Part shown: positions 36,278-43,320 of the stretch, piece after piece | Numbering within the stretch: position 1 is the stretch's first letter | Layout of the letters: each line of letters begins with the position of its first letter | NCBI GenBank assembly: GCA_029959615.1 | Contig: JASCOD010000007.1 | Coordinates: forward strand, 62,001 to 126,000 | Length of the DNA stretch: 64,000 nucleotides | Direction of reading: 5' to 3' | DNA from: Flavobacteriaceae bacterium PS02338 | GTDB lineage: Bacteria; Bacteroidota; Bacteroidia; Sphingobacteriales; Sphingobacteriaceae | The notes under the pieces: generated by a model | Database searches by the model: none | Told to the model about the DNA's origin: nothing | Seen by the model: the letters and a program-made list of their open reading frames with translations, nothing else | Made by a program: the position numbers and the translations under genes

Positions 36278-37564
36278 ATGAACAAGAAAATATTCATTAT
36301 TGCACTTTTAGTGCAAACAATAGCTGCATTTTCTGTAAAAGCAGCTAGTTATACCTATCTAGGTCTGGTAGGTGATGCAACGGTAGCCGGTTGGGTTTCG
36401 CAGGGAGTACCAATGGTACAATCTACATCAAACAATAACATTTTTACGTATTCGGGCTATTTAACCACAGGTGATTTAAAAATTCAAACCAGTAATGTAG
36501 TTGGTGATTGGTGCGATGGCGATTGGATTATGCCTACAGATAATGGACAATCGATTACCAATGCAGCACATATTGTTTCAAGCGGTTGCGCAATTGACAA
36601 TAAATGGAAAATAGAAGCTGCCGACCAAGGTATTTACAACATTACCATTAATGTAGAAAACATGACCATCAGCTTTGTAAAAGTATCTTATTACACTAAT
36701 CTATACCTTGTTGGAGATGCAACACCGGGCGGATGGGTTTTGAACAATGCAACAGGTTTAACAGTTGACGCAGGAAACCCGGCATTATTTACTTGGACTG
36801 GAAATTTGGTTGCGGGAAATTTTAAGATTGCTACTAATCTTACATTTGCGGGAAATCATACTTGGATACATCCCCTAAACAATGGCCAAGCCTTGAACGA
36901 AACAGGGGCAGCCTATATTTTATCTGGCAATACAGATTATCAATGGAACATAGGCGCAAGTGATGAAGGCGCTTATACCGTAACGATAAATTTGGCTGGA
37001 GTAAACCCTGCTGTACAAATTGTAAAGACAGGACCATTGCCTTTAGATCTACTTTCGTTTTCAGCTAAATTAGATAAGGCACTAGCGAGTAAGGCTACCT
37101 TAAACTGGCTTACCACCAACGAAGTAAATACATCGTTGTTTAGTGTGGAGAGAAGCATAGATGCGAAATCTTTTGAAACAATTGGCTCGATACCGGCAAA
37201 AAATATAGCAGGCACACATCAATATACTTTCGAGGATAAAAACGTGTTAAAAGGAATTGCCTACTATCGCTTAAAGCAAATAGATATTAATGGAAAATAT
37301 GTCTTTAGCGATATTGCCAGCGTAAACAATAACAGTGGTTTACAACTTAGCGTATACCCCAATCCTAGCACCGAGCACATTACTTTTAATTACATTTCAA
37401 AAAATGCAGAAGTGAGTGTGTTTAATATAAACGGACAGAAAGTTATCTCTACAAAACTTGCTTCAGATAATACTTTAAATGTTAAAACACTAGCATCTGG
37501 CTATTATACCATTGTTGTAAACGATGGCGTAAGCAAAAACTTTGTACGTTTTGTTAAGCAATAG
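36278..37564 (+). CDS. T9SS-sorted SusE/SusF-like carbohydrate-binding protein
   Basis: A 428-residue secreted protein with a signal peptide (ending near SVKAA). Two SusE/F-like beta modules follow, opening with YLGLVGDATVAGWV (near residue 27) and LYLVGDATPGGWVLNNATGL (near 144). A linker region (about 250-345) contains the PLDLLSFSAKL / YYRLKQIDINGKY phrases common before T9SS tails, and residues about 350-428 form a type A sorting domain (LQLSVYPNPSTEHITF ... GYYTIVVNDG). T9SS would export it to the surface or medium. It has no catalytic residues that I recognise, so it is probably an extracellular binder that concentrates alpha-glucan for GH66. It is separated from GH97 by 366 bases and may have its own promoter. 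Confidence 0.85.
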   Translation: MNKKIFIIALLVQTIAAFSVKAASYTYLGLVGDATVAGWVSQGVPMVQSTSNNNIFTYSGYLTTGDLKIQTSNVVGDWCDGDWIMPTDNGQSITNAAHIVSSGCAIDNKWKIEAADQGIYNITINVENMTISFVKVSYYTNLYLVGDATPGGWVLNNATGLTVDAGNPALFTWTGNLVAGNFKIATNLTFAGNHTWIHPLNNGQALNETGAAYILSGNTDYQWNIGASDEGAYTVTINLAGVNPAVQIVKTGPLPLDLLSFSAKLDKALASKATLNWLTTNEVNTSLFSVERSIDAKSFETIGSIPAKNIAGTHQYTFEDKNVLKGIAYYRLKQIDINGKYVFSDIASVNNNSGLQLSVYPNPSTEHITFNYISKNAEVSVFNINGQKVISTKLASDNTLNVKTLASGYYTIVVNDGVSKNFVRFVKQ

Positions 37565-37623
37565 CATATAAAATTCGGAATTTGCCGAAATTAAATTCGA
37601 ATTTGGCATTTGGATTTTAGAAG

Positions 37624-37674
37624 AGGGTGTCTGGAAAGGTTGTTCGAAATGACTGCAACTTTTTTGGACACCCT
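37624..37674 (+). terminator. Terminator hairpin after the T9SS-tagged gene
   Basis: Arms starting AGGGTGTCTGGAAAGGTTG (37624-37642) and CAACTTTTTTGGACACCCT (37656-37674) pair with about two mismatches or wobbles around a 13-base loop, 60 bases after the stop, and are followed by TTTCTT. It fits a Rho-independent-like terminator. Confidence 0.6.
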
Positions 37675-37750
37675 TTTCTTATTAAGGCTACAATGAAGAA
37701 AGGAATATAACGTGAATTTTAGGTCTATATGCTACTATCTGTATAGATTT

Positions 37751-37787
37751 CCTCTCTCTGCCGCCTCCAAGAGGGGTCAGAGAGAGG
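37751..37787. repeat. Stem-loop of unknown role
   Basis: Perfect 10-base arms CCTCTCTCTG (37751-37760) and CAGAGAGAGG (37778-37787), with further inner pairing possible (CCTC/GAGG), followed on the plus strand by TTAAATAAAAAAAA. It could be a bidirectional transcription end between the T9SS gene and the GH32 remnant. Confidence 0.4.
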
Positions 37788-37854
37788 CTCTTAAATAAAA
37801 AAAACAATTAGCTAATACTAAAAAACTGATAGTCAGTCGGAAATATTCATAATC

Positions 37855-38093
37855 TAACGTGAGTTTTGGATGTTATTATATAACTATCAATAATTTATAA
37901 TCCTATTGGTTTAGAATATTGTTTAAAACTAGCCTAAAAGCTGATGCTGACCTGTAGCAAAGCGGAAAGCTACGTAGTAAAATAGATTCAGCATGACGAA
38001 ACGCCCATTTAGCGTCACCCTGACAACGAAGTAGCTGCGCAGCAAATTTATTTCAGGGTCTGTTAGACTAGATTAAGCCCCAAAACTCACGTT
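37855..38093. repeat. 239-bp inverted-repeat element (upstream member of a tandem pair)
   Basis: The ends are AACGTGAGTTTTGG at 37855 and the inverse CCAAAACTCACGTT ending at 38093. AATCT lies directly before it (37850-37854) and directly after it (38094-38098), consistent with a 5-bp target duplication. The interior includes the core shared with the 159-bp elements (CTGATGCTGACCTGTAGC, AAGCGGAAAGCTAC, AAATTTATTTCAGGGTCTG) plus an extra insert with CAGCATGACGAAACGC and GCGTCACCCTGACAACGAAG, which resembles dispersed repeats of Pedobacter-type genomes (recollection, not searched). No ORF. Confidence 0.85.
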
Positions 38094-38098
38094 AATCT

Positions 38099-38273
38099 AA
38101 CGTGAGTTTTGGGGCTTGCTTCGTCATTTCGACCGCAGCGAAGCGAGTGTAGAAATCTTTGAGTGTGAATTTGGTTAAAAGATCTCTCCGCTTCGGTCGA
38201 GATGACGGCAGTTCTATTTGTTGTCATAAATTAAGTGTCTGACAAACAGAGTAAAACATCCAAAACTCACGTT
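38099..38273. repeat. 175-bp inverted-repeat element (downstream member of the pair)
   Basis: It starts AACGTGAGTTTTGGGGCTT and ends CCAAAACTCACGTT at 38273, with AATCT on both sides (38094-38098 and 38274-38278). The interior is a long imperfect palindrome: TCGTCATTTCGACCG ... AGAAATCTTT against AAAGATCTCTCCGC ... CGAGATGACGGC, a type of dyad widespread in Bacteroidota intergenic DNA. Its left end and the right end of the previous element form a perfect 20-base palindrome arm pair (38075-38094 and 38098-38117) with a 3-base loop. Confidence 0.85.
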
Positions 38274-38285
38274 AATCTACGTTAA

Positions 38286-38807
38286 TTAACGCAAATTTCT
38301 TATTTTCTCAACTGAGAGCGGAGTTTTGGTCTTTATGGAAAGGTACGTTAGTGGTTGTTTGGCAAAAAACAGATTGGTAATTGCTGTTAAACCATTATCG
38401 GCAAACACTTCTACGGATGTTGCATCGAGTAATAACTTTAAGCTGATTTTGTTGTCGTTGGCTATACGTGGGGCTATAGTTCGTTTGTCAAAATTTTTCT
38501 CGAAATTTACTATCCCAGATTTAGTACGGTCTACATAAAAGCTGTTATTGATTTTGTTGTAGCCCACCAACACCTCGTCGCCTTGGCTATTGCTTATTTT
38601 CAGCTCAAAATCTGCTGCTTGTTGTGTGGTTATTTGTAGTTCGTAGGTGCCATTTAATGTAGCAGTTTTACTCGAAAGGTCTAGTTCATTAACTACGACT
38701 ACGGTTTCTTTAAGTACGTTCTTTTGTATAATCTTTTCTAGCTCTTTGATAGGGGTAGAGGTAAGGAAAAACGAATTTCCAACTTTTTGAAGATGAAGTT
38801 CTCTCGC
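38286..38807 (-). pseudogene. C-terminal domain of a GH32 fructanase, 5' end lost
   Basis: About 170 residues match the C-terminal beta-sandwich of glycoside hydrolase family 32 (levanase/inulinase/invertase): RELHLQKVGNSFFLTSTPIKEL at the start, YVDRTKSGIVNF in the middle and LLLDATSVEVFADNGLTAITN near the end. The catalytic five-blade propeller with its WMNDPNG, RDP and EC motifs is absent. The fragment runs back only to about 38805, where the sequence changes into the CHASE3 gene on the other strand. The 13 or so residues before REL, including the first Met, come from that foreign DNA. It cannot be an active enzyme and marks a chromosomal breakpoint. Confidence 0.8.
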
Positions 38808-39329
38808 TTTTCGGAAGGTCAGCGACTGACCGTCGACAACTCCCAGCAACAGCGTGACTTTCCCAAATTGAAGGCTCTGATTGACGGAAAGTTCGATATC
38901 TGTGCGAAGTTGATCCAGCTTCGTAGGGAAGGGCAGACCATTACAGAAAAAGAATTATTGCAAGGGAAGACCGAGATGGATGAATTGCGCCAGATGATTG
39001 CCAAAATGGTACAAAGGGAAGAAAGACTCATGTTGCAGCGCAGTTCTAAAACAGAAGAATTTGTTCGTTATACACCATTAATGGTTGTTTTGGCAGCTTT
39101 GTTGGGTGTCGGGCTCTCTGTATGGTTCTATTTTAGGTTACTCAGGGATATTGACCAGCGTGAGCAGCTGAGCGAACAGTTAAGGGAAATAAACGAACAG
39201 ACGCAACAGAGTATCGAGGAAATCAGCAAAGTGGCCAAGAAAATTGCCGAGGGCGATTATGCTGCCAGGATACCTACCACAAAACCAGACAATGACCCTG
39301 GTGCTGAAGATGCCCAAGTGCCATCCTAA
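38808..39329 (+). pseudogene. CHASE3-TM-HAMP fragment of a sensor protein, both ends lost
   Basis: The first credible residues (LTVDNSQQQRDFPKLKALIDGK) match the second half of a CHASE3 extracytoplasmic sensor domain, which normally follows an N-terminal membrane helix that is missing here. Next come the domain's long helices (ELIQLRREGQ-like), a membrane helix (LMVVLAALLGVGLSVWFYFRLL, about residues 95-117 from 38787) and a HAMP-like linker ending VAKKIAEGDYAARI. The expected kinase or methyl-accepting domain is absent, and the last dozen residues (KPDNDPGAEDAQVPS) look like an altered HAMP end followed by a stop. An ATG at 38787 lies in the GH32 half of the junction and is not a native start. 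The orientation is opposite to the GH32 remnant and both lack their 5' ends. Confidence 0.65.
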
Positions 39330-39488
39330 AAGTCAACATAAGGAAAGGTGGCTTTTGGTACCTCAATTTTAGCAGGATAAATTAAAGTGCAATTGGATGT
39401 AACATACAGAGCATATTGTAAGTGTAACTTGTTTTCACTTGTGAGAATTATTAAATATATGTTAAAGAGCAAATTCGTTTAATAAAAT

Positions 39489-39601
39489 ATGAAACCAAGC
39501 ATATCGGCTTAACGGGTAGGGTGACTTTGTATAAAGGTAGGATGCAATTGGCAGTGAATAATCCTAAGCAGTTTGAACTTAATAAGCCTATCACTAAATA
39601 A
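39489..39601 (+). pseudogene. Possible OB-fold fragment
   Basis: An open frame of about 37 residues ending at TAA 39599-39601 with the phrase GLTGRVTLYKGRMQLAVNNPKQFEL. It resembles the beta-strand pair G-x-V-x-x-Y-K-G-x-x-Q-I-x-V-x-x-P-x-Q found in small OB-fold nucleic-acid-binding proteins. No start or N-terminal half is recognisable. This rests on one short pattern, so certainty is low. Confidence 0.25.
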
Positions 39602-39826
39602 GAAATGGAGATACAACCGAAGTCATATCCCCATTATCTAAATTAACGCTCTCAGTAACAAATATAAAGCCGATTTATCTTATTCTTGCCATCAAAATGT
39701 CAAAACTACCATGTCGTTGTACGGCAATTTGTTGTGTATTAATGAGATAAATTAATATAGTGTATTCTTTATCTAGCTAAAGCATCTGTTTAAAAAAATC
39801 TTTCTATTAGAGAATCAAGACAAGCA

Positions 39827-39981
39827 ATGAAAACACTTATCTATTTCTTTATCACATGCATTGTTGCAACTTTCGCATTTTTTGGAGCCCTATCGATGAA
39901 AATCCATTTCCAGGGTTAATAGTTGCTTTTTGGTTTGGGGGTTATTTTTATATAGGCTTTCTCTGGAATAGTCTCTTTTAG
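39827..39981 (+). pseudogene. Frameshifted small two-helix membrane protein
   Basis: The ATG at 39827 opens a 30-residue frame (MKTLIYFFITCIVATFAFFGALS) that stops at 39917-39919. Another frame continues with ENPFPGLIVAFWFGGYFYIGFLWNSLF and stops at 39979-39981. Joined by a frameshift near 39895-39905 they would make one protein of about 52 residues with two membrane helices and a G-A-L-S-x-E-N-P-F-P turn. The product is not recognised. Confidence 0.4.
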
Positions 39982-40094
39982 ATTCTGTCATGGTTTAATA
40001 ATTTAGAAATACAACTCCATATATAAAGAATATTCGAAAAGCGAATTCTTAAACTTAGCAAAGAATTTTAAATCGAAGAGATAATCAAATGCAG

Positions 40095-40330
40095 ATAAAA
40101 TTAGGCAATACTGTTCACGTTGCCTTCTATCTGGCCGTTACTCCAACTAAGGCTTAGCGCATTTTTATTGATTGGTAGTTCTTTAAAAGACCATTGGCAA
40201 ACGTATTGATTTCGTTGATGCGCTACTCTTTACATTTTCGATCCAGCTGATGTCCTTTTCTGTTCTCCATCATTTCCCTAAAAGCTCTCGTCAATGAAAT
40301 GGCAACCCTCAGCTCCGATGATGTCCCGCA
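40095..40330 (-). pseudogene. ISL3-family transposase C-terminal remnant
   Basis: Read on the minus strand, two frames together reproduce the end of an ISL3 (IS204/IS1001/IS1096/IS1165) transposase. One gives LRVAISLTRAFREMMENRKG, then, after a stop, INEINTFANGLLKNYQSIK. The adjacent frame gives NALSLSWSNGQIEGNVN, the hallmark of the family. At least one stop and one frameshift break it, and the following K-R-x-M-Y-G-R region is gone. No terminal inverted repeat was identified. Confidence 0.7.
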
Positions 40331-40623
40331 CATCCTGTCTACCAGTTGCTTTTTTGAAGTATTGATGTAGTTTGGGTGTTTTGTCTATCTGGTCTGTACA
40401 TAGATACATCTGATTGTTTTGATTGTCAACCGATATATATATGAATTTATCGGAGGAATTGAATAGTAAGGTCACAAGGTTCATTGCTCCCAAAATTAGA
40501 ACCATTGAAAATACTAAGCTATCACAAAAATGGCGAAGAACTACTTTTAACAAATCTACATGCTATTTAAGATTTAAGGGAGGGTTGGTTTTACGAAAGT
40601 TTATTTTGAAGTTTTCTGTGGTT

Positions 40624-40664
40624 CAAACATTCGGCAATAGTTATGCTTTACTGCCGAATGTTTG
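40624..40664. promoter_or_regulatory. Third copy of the AbiE-locus palindrome, at the 3' end of the toxin gene
   Basis: CAAACATTCGGCA (40624-40636) and TGCCGAATGTTTG (40652-40664) are perfect inverse copies with a 15-base spacer. Two sites with the same arms (one base different) and the same 15-base spacer lie before the antitoxin gene. This copy ends 3 bases from the toxin stop codon. In the toxin-transcription direction no T-run follows, so it is not a typical terminator for that operon; it may be an extra repressor site or a module border. Confidence 0.7.
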
Positions 40665-40667
40665 TTT

Positions 40668-41732
40668 TTAGTGGGTGTCCCTAATCAATGAGATCTGGTG
40701 CCAGTAAAAGAAAGCTTCAGGGTTTCCTTTTTTTAATTTATTCAACTTTGAATCGAATCTCTGTTCGATTTCAAGGTCTTTAACGGATTCTAGTCCTCCA
40801 TATTTTTCAATTTTTTCCAGTTTGTAGGTTAATACGGCAGCAAGGTATGCAGCTTTTGAAGCATCGGTAACAGCCCGGTCGATGTGGTAATTTTCTGAGA
40901 AAATAAAACGTTTAACTTGAGTTGCACCCTTGGAAAGTGCACCGAAATCTCCCTTGCCGTTAGCTCCCTTGCTGCAGATGTTGAGTGCTGTCTGGTATAT
41001 ATCCTCCAAAACTCCGTCGGCATCCGTTTCACACTTTCTATAACCAATTTCCGTTGCCGCGAATATATTGAAGGTTTTTGATATGATGCTAACATCTTCA
41101 ACAAGTTCTATCAAACTTCCTATATCAAATAACTGTTTCATTATTTCCATAGTTTTGGAATCGCCGCTCTTTTCATAAGGGATGCCTGTAGTATTGGGAG
41201 CGAATGCGGTAAGCTTGTCGCCAAGTATATCTTCGTGGCATGGCACATCCACAATGAGCGGTTTGCCATCCTGCTGAACAAAAGTAGAATCTATTGGCAG
41301 TTGAATAATATTGGCGTAATGCGGCGCTTCAAAAAGGATGTCAAGTAGGACATAATCTTCTGCCTTGCCATATTTGTGCACGGGAGCATAAAAAAACTTG
41401 TAGTGCGCCTTTTCTATTTCGCTGGCCGAAGCACGGTGTTGAAGCTCAAAGCGGGTAAACCCCTGCTCATCGATGAAGGTGGCGAACATCTTTTCAAGAT
41501 CCTGTTTCTTACTGACTATAACATCTATGTCGATTGAAAGACGTTTTGTACTTCCGACCAGTAACATCAGTGCGGTACCGCCCTTAAAAACAAATTTGAC
41601 GTCCGATTTTACTAAGCCCTCTAATAACAACAGGGCCCTAATTACTTTTTCTACAAGGATTTTGTCTGCTTTTTTGTTTTTCTGAGAAACGCTTGCCAAC
41701 CATTCTGTGGTCAGGCTTTTGTTAGATATCAT
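40668..41732 (-). CDS. abiEii: AbiEii-type nucleotidyltransferase toxin
   Basis: A 354-residue protein with the DNA polymerase beta-like nucleotidyltransferase signature of the AbiEii/AbiGii family: KGGTALMLL at residues 50-58, followed by RLSIDID at 64-70 with the metal-binding Asp pair, and a later DILGDKLTAFAPNTTGIPY block. AbiEii toxins transfer nucleotides to RNA targets, stop growth and can abort phage infection. It lies 15 bases downstream of the antitoxin gene in the usual order. The gene is intact, and palindromes flank the pair. Confidence 0.85.
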   Translation of the reverse strand: MISNKSLTTEWLASVSQKNKKADKILVEKVIRALLLLEGLVKSDVKFVFKGGTALMLLVGSTKRLSIDIDVIVSKKQDLEKMFATFIDEQGFTRFELQHRASASEIEKAHYKFFYAPVHKYGKAEDYVLLDILFEAPHYANIIQLPIDSTFVQQDGKPLIVDVPCHEDILGDKLTAFAPNTTGIPYEKSGDSKTMEIMKQLFDIGSLIELVEDVSIISKTFNIFAATEIGYRKCETDADGVLEDIYQTALNICSKGANGKGDFGALSKGATQVKRFIFSENYHIDRAVTDASKAAYLAAVLTYKLEKIEKYGGLESVKDLEIEQRFDSKLNKLKKGNPEAFFYWHQISLIRDTH

Positions 41733-41747
41733 ATTGGTTTAATTTGG

Positions 41748-42488
41748 TTACTTTCTTATTTCGGAGAAACCTCCGTCCCGAACATATCTCTGTAGGTCAT
41801 CGCGACGTCCCTTTCTTGCAGCATATCGTAACAGCCTATTTTCGTTTACGGTATATTTGTAATATGCATTACGGAATATTTCCCTTCGCTCACTACCGAT
41901 TAGGAAGTTGAATTCAATATCGCAGAATATGTCTGCTAATATCTTCTCAATGCTGATCATTGGCAATCGTTTGTATTCACCAAGAGGACTTTCGCTGGTA
42001 AGATACCTAACAATGATTGGAAGACGAAAATCGGGGAGGACATTATTGATTAAGGATTCGTTGGGTCTGAAAAAAACGCCATTGAATTCTTCCTTTAAAC
42101 TGTAATAAACAGATTCTGCAACATCACGTTCCACATCGGCCAATATAAAAGGATATGCACTGATATGTTGGGCAAATTCATTCAAAAGGTCTGAATTCCA
42201 TGAGCAGAACAGAGTGCCAGGAAAACTCTTCTGTATAAATTTGCTGACTTTATGAGCTCTGGGTGATATTTCTGGATGGTAGGGGGAGGCGGTTCCCAAT
42301 TCAAATAACGACCTGCCCTTACGATGAAGTACCAAAGCCTTTTCAAGATCATGTACCCTCCAACGTATCGTGGAGTCAGGCAATGATGGTGATTCCTTTC
42401 TAAAGTAGCGACGCAAATCATCTAAAGTGATTTCCATCTTCTCTCCGAAAAAAATAGTCAGATCTTCTAAAACTTTATTGTAATCCAT
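41748..42488 (-). CDS. abiEi: AbiEi-like antitoxin / transcriptional autorepressor
   Basis: A 246-residue protein with an N-terminal winged-helix-like domain (TIFFGEKMEITLDDLRRYF ... STIRWRVHDLEKALVLHRKG, about residues 12-58) and a C-terminal domain that in type IV systems neutralises the toxin. It precedes the AbiEii gene and ends 15 bases before it. It resembles Bacteroidota AbiEi-like proteins (DUF6577 type, recollection) more than the Lactococcus prototype, so the call depends largely on the toxin neighbour. Two palindromes directly upstream of its ATG (42507-42546 and 42639-42679) are the expected operators for autorepression. Confidence 0.75.
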   Translation of the reverse strand: MDYNKVLEDLTIFFGEKMEITLDDLRRYFRKESPSLPDSTIRWRVHDLEKALVLHRKGRSLFELGTASPYHPEISPRAHKVSKFIQKSFPGTLFCSWNSDLLNEFAQHISAYPFILADVERDVAESVYYSLKEEFNGVFFRPNESLINNVLPDFRLPIIVRYLTSESPLGEYKRLPMISIEKILADIFCDIEFNFLIGSERREIFRNAYYKYTVNENRLLRYAARKGRRDDLQRYVRDGGFSEIRK

Positions 42489-42506
42489 TTAAAAATATTA
42501 AAATAT

Positions 42507-42546
42507 CAAACATTTGGCAGTATCTAGTATTTTTTGCCGAATGTTT
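42507..42546. promoter_or_regulatory. Operator-like palindrome 1 upstream of abiEi
   Basis: AAACATTTGGCA (42508-42519) and TGCCGAATGTTT (42535-42546), with one mismatch between the arms and a 15-base spacer, start 19 bases upstream of the abiEi ATG. This fits a repressor site overlapping the leader or promoter. Confidence 0.7.
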
Positions 42547-42638
42547 AACTGTTGTGTTGTGTTTAATGTATTTTAATTCAGTATTTTAATTGTTTTTTGG
42601 CTAATTTAGTGTTTTTATTTTGAATTAAGTTTTGATTA

Positions 42639-42679
42639 CAAACATTTGGCAGTAATTTAATTTTGTTGCCAAATGTTTG
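42639..42679. promoter_or_regulatory. Operator-like palindrome 2 upstream of abiEi
   Basis: CAAACATTTGGCA (42639-42651) and TGCCAAATGTTTG (42667-42679) are perfect 13-base arms with a 15-base spacer. Its centre is 132 bases from the centre of site 1. Paired repeats upstream of the antitoxin gene are the known control arrangement for AbiE systems; the particular sequence is newly read here. Confidence 0.7.
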
Positions 42680-42859
42680 GGTTTTAATTGCTGATATTTT
42701 GTTCTCTTTGACTATTGTTTAACGTTTTAAGAAGTAGGTCTAAATTGTAGACATGAAGCATTATCGCTCAAGTTTGTCTTAAACTTTTCAACATTGACGC
42801 ACAATTTAATTAAGGTTTAAAATCAAATTGTAAATTGCTGTTTTATTTAACGCTTTAAA

Positions 42860-43320
42860 ATGCAGGATTATATATTAGAATATGACCAGTTCATCCGCTC
42901 GGTGGATGTGAGCCGAAATGATAGCTTTTCATTGTTTTTGGGTGCCGGTGCTTCGATTAATTCGGGGATTCCTTCCGCCTATGATTGTATTTGGGAATGG
43001 AAAAGAAGTATTTATCTCACTAAGGGTCCAGCCAACTTGGGTGATAACCTTGACCATAAGTCTGACCAAGTTCGAAACCACATCCAACAGTGGCTTGACA
43101 GTGAGGGGACATATCCCGAGCGGGATGATCCAGGAGAATACTCATTTTACGTTAAGCAATGTTACCCCATTGCAGAAGATGTCCGTAAATATTTCCAGAA
43201 GATCTGTGAAAGGAAAACGCCCTCGGCAGGTTATATGTTGAGCTGTCTATTACACGAGGCCGGACTTATTCAGACAGTGTGGTCAACAAATTTTGATGAT
43301 TTGATGCGCAATGCGGCCAT
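42860..43320 (+). pseudogene. N-terminal fragment of a SIR2-family defence protein
   Basis: About 154 residues from the ATG at 42860 show the SIR2-like NADase start: SLFLGAGASINSGIPSA at residues 21-37 (the NAD-binding G-A-G-A-S motif) and VWSTNFDDLM near 140-149 (the T-N-F-D motif). SIR2-type defence proteins usually exceed 400 residues and deplete NAD+ upon phage infection. Here the frame ends at 43337-43339 because the DNA from about 43320 on belongs to a conjugative-element helicase. The effector half is lost, so it is probably inactive. It lies beside the AbiE pair, suggesting an old defence island. Confidence 0.75.

Larger units (their letters stand above)
39330..40623. other. Gene-poor recombination scar with remnants
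   Basis: About 1.3 kb with no intact gene. It contains a short OB-fold-like fragment (39489-39601), a frameshifted small membrane ORF (39827-39981) and an ISL3 transposase tail (about 40095-40330). The rest is AT-rich with stops in all frames. Confidence 0.6.

Noticed and set aside
38326..38538. Plus-strand ORF opposite the GH32 remnant
   Set aside because: Mirror of the GH32 C-terminal domain; no domain of its own.
40278..40553. 91-codon minus-strand ORF as a real gene
   Set aside because: The left part overlaps a better ISL3 transposase reading in a different frame; it is probably debris.
40624..40664. Simple Rho-independent terminator for the AbiE operon
   Set aside because: No T-run follows on the operon's strand, and the arms and spacer match the upstream operator-like sites, so a protein-binding site is preferred.
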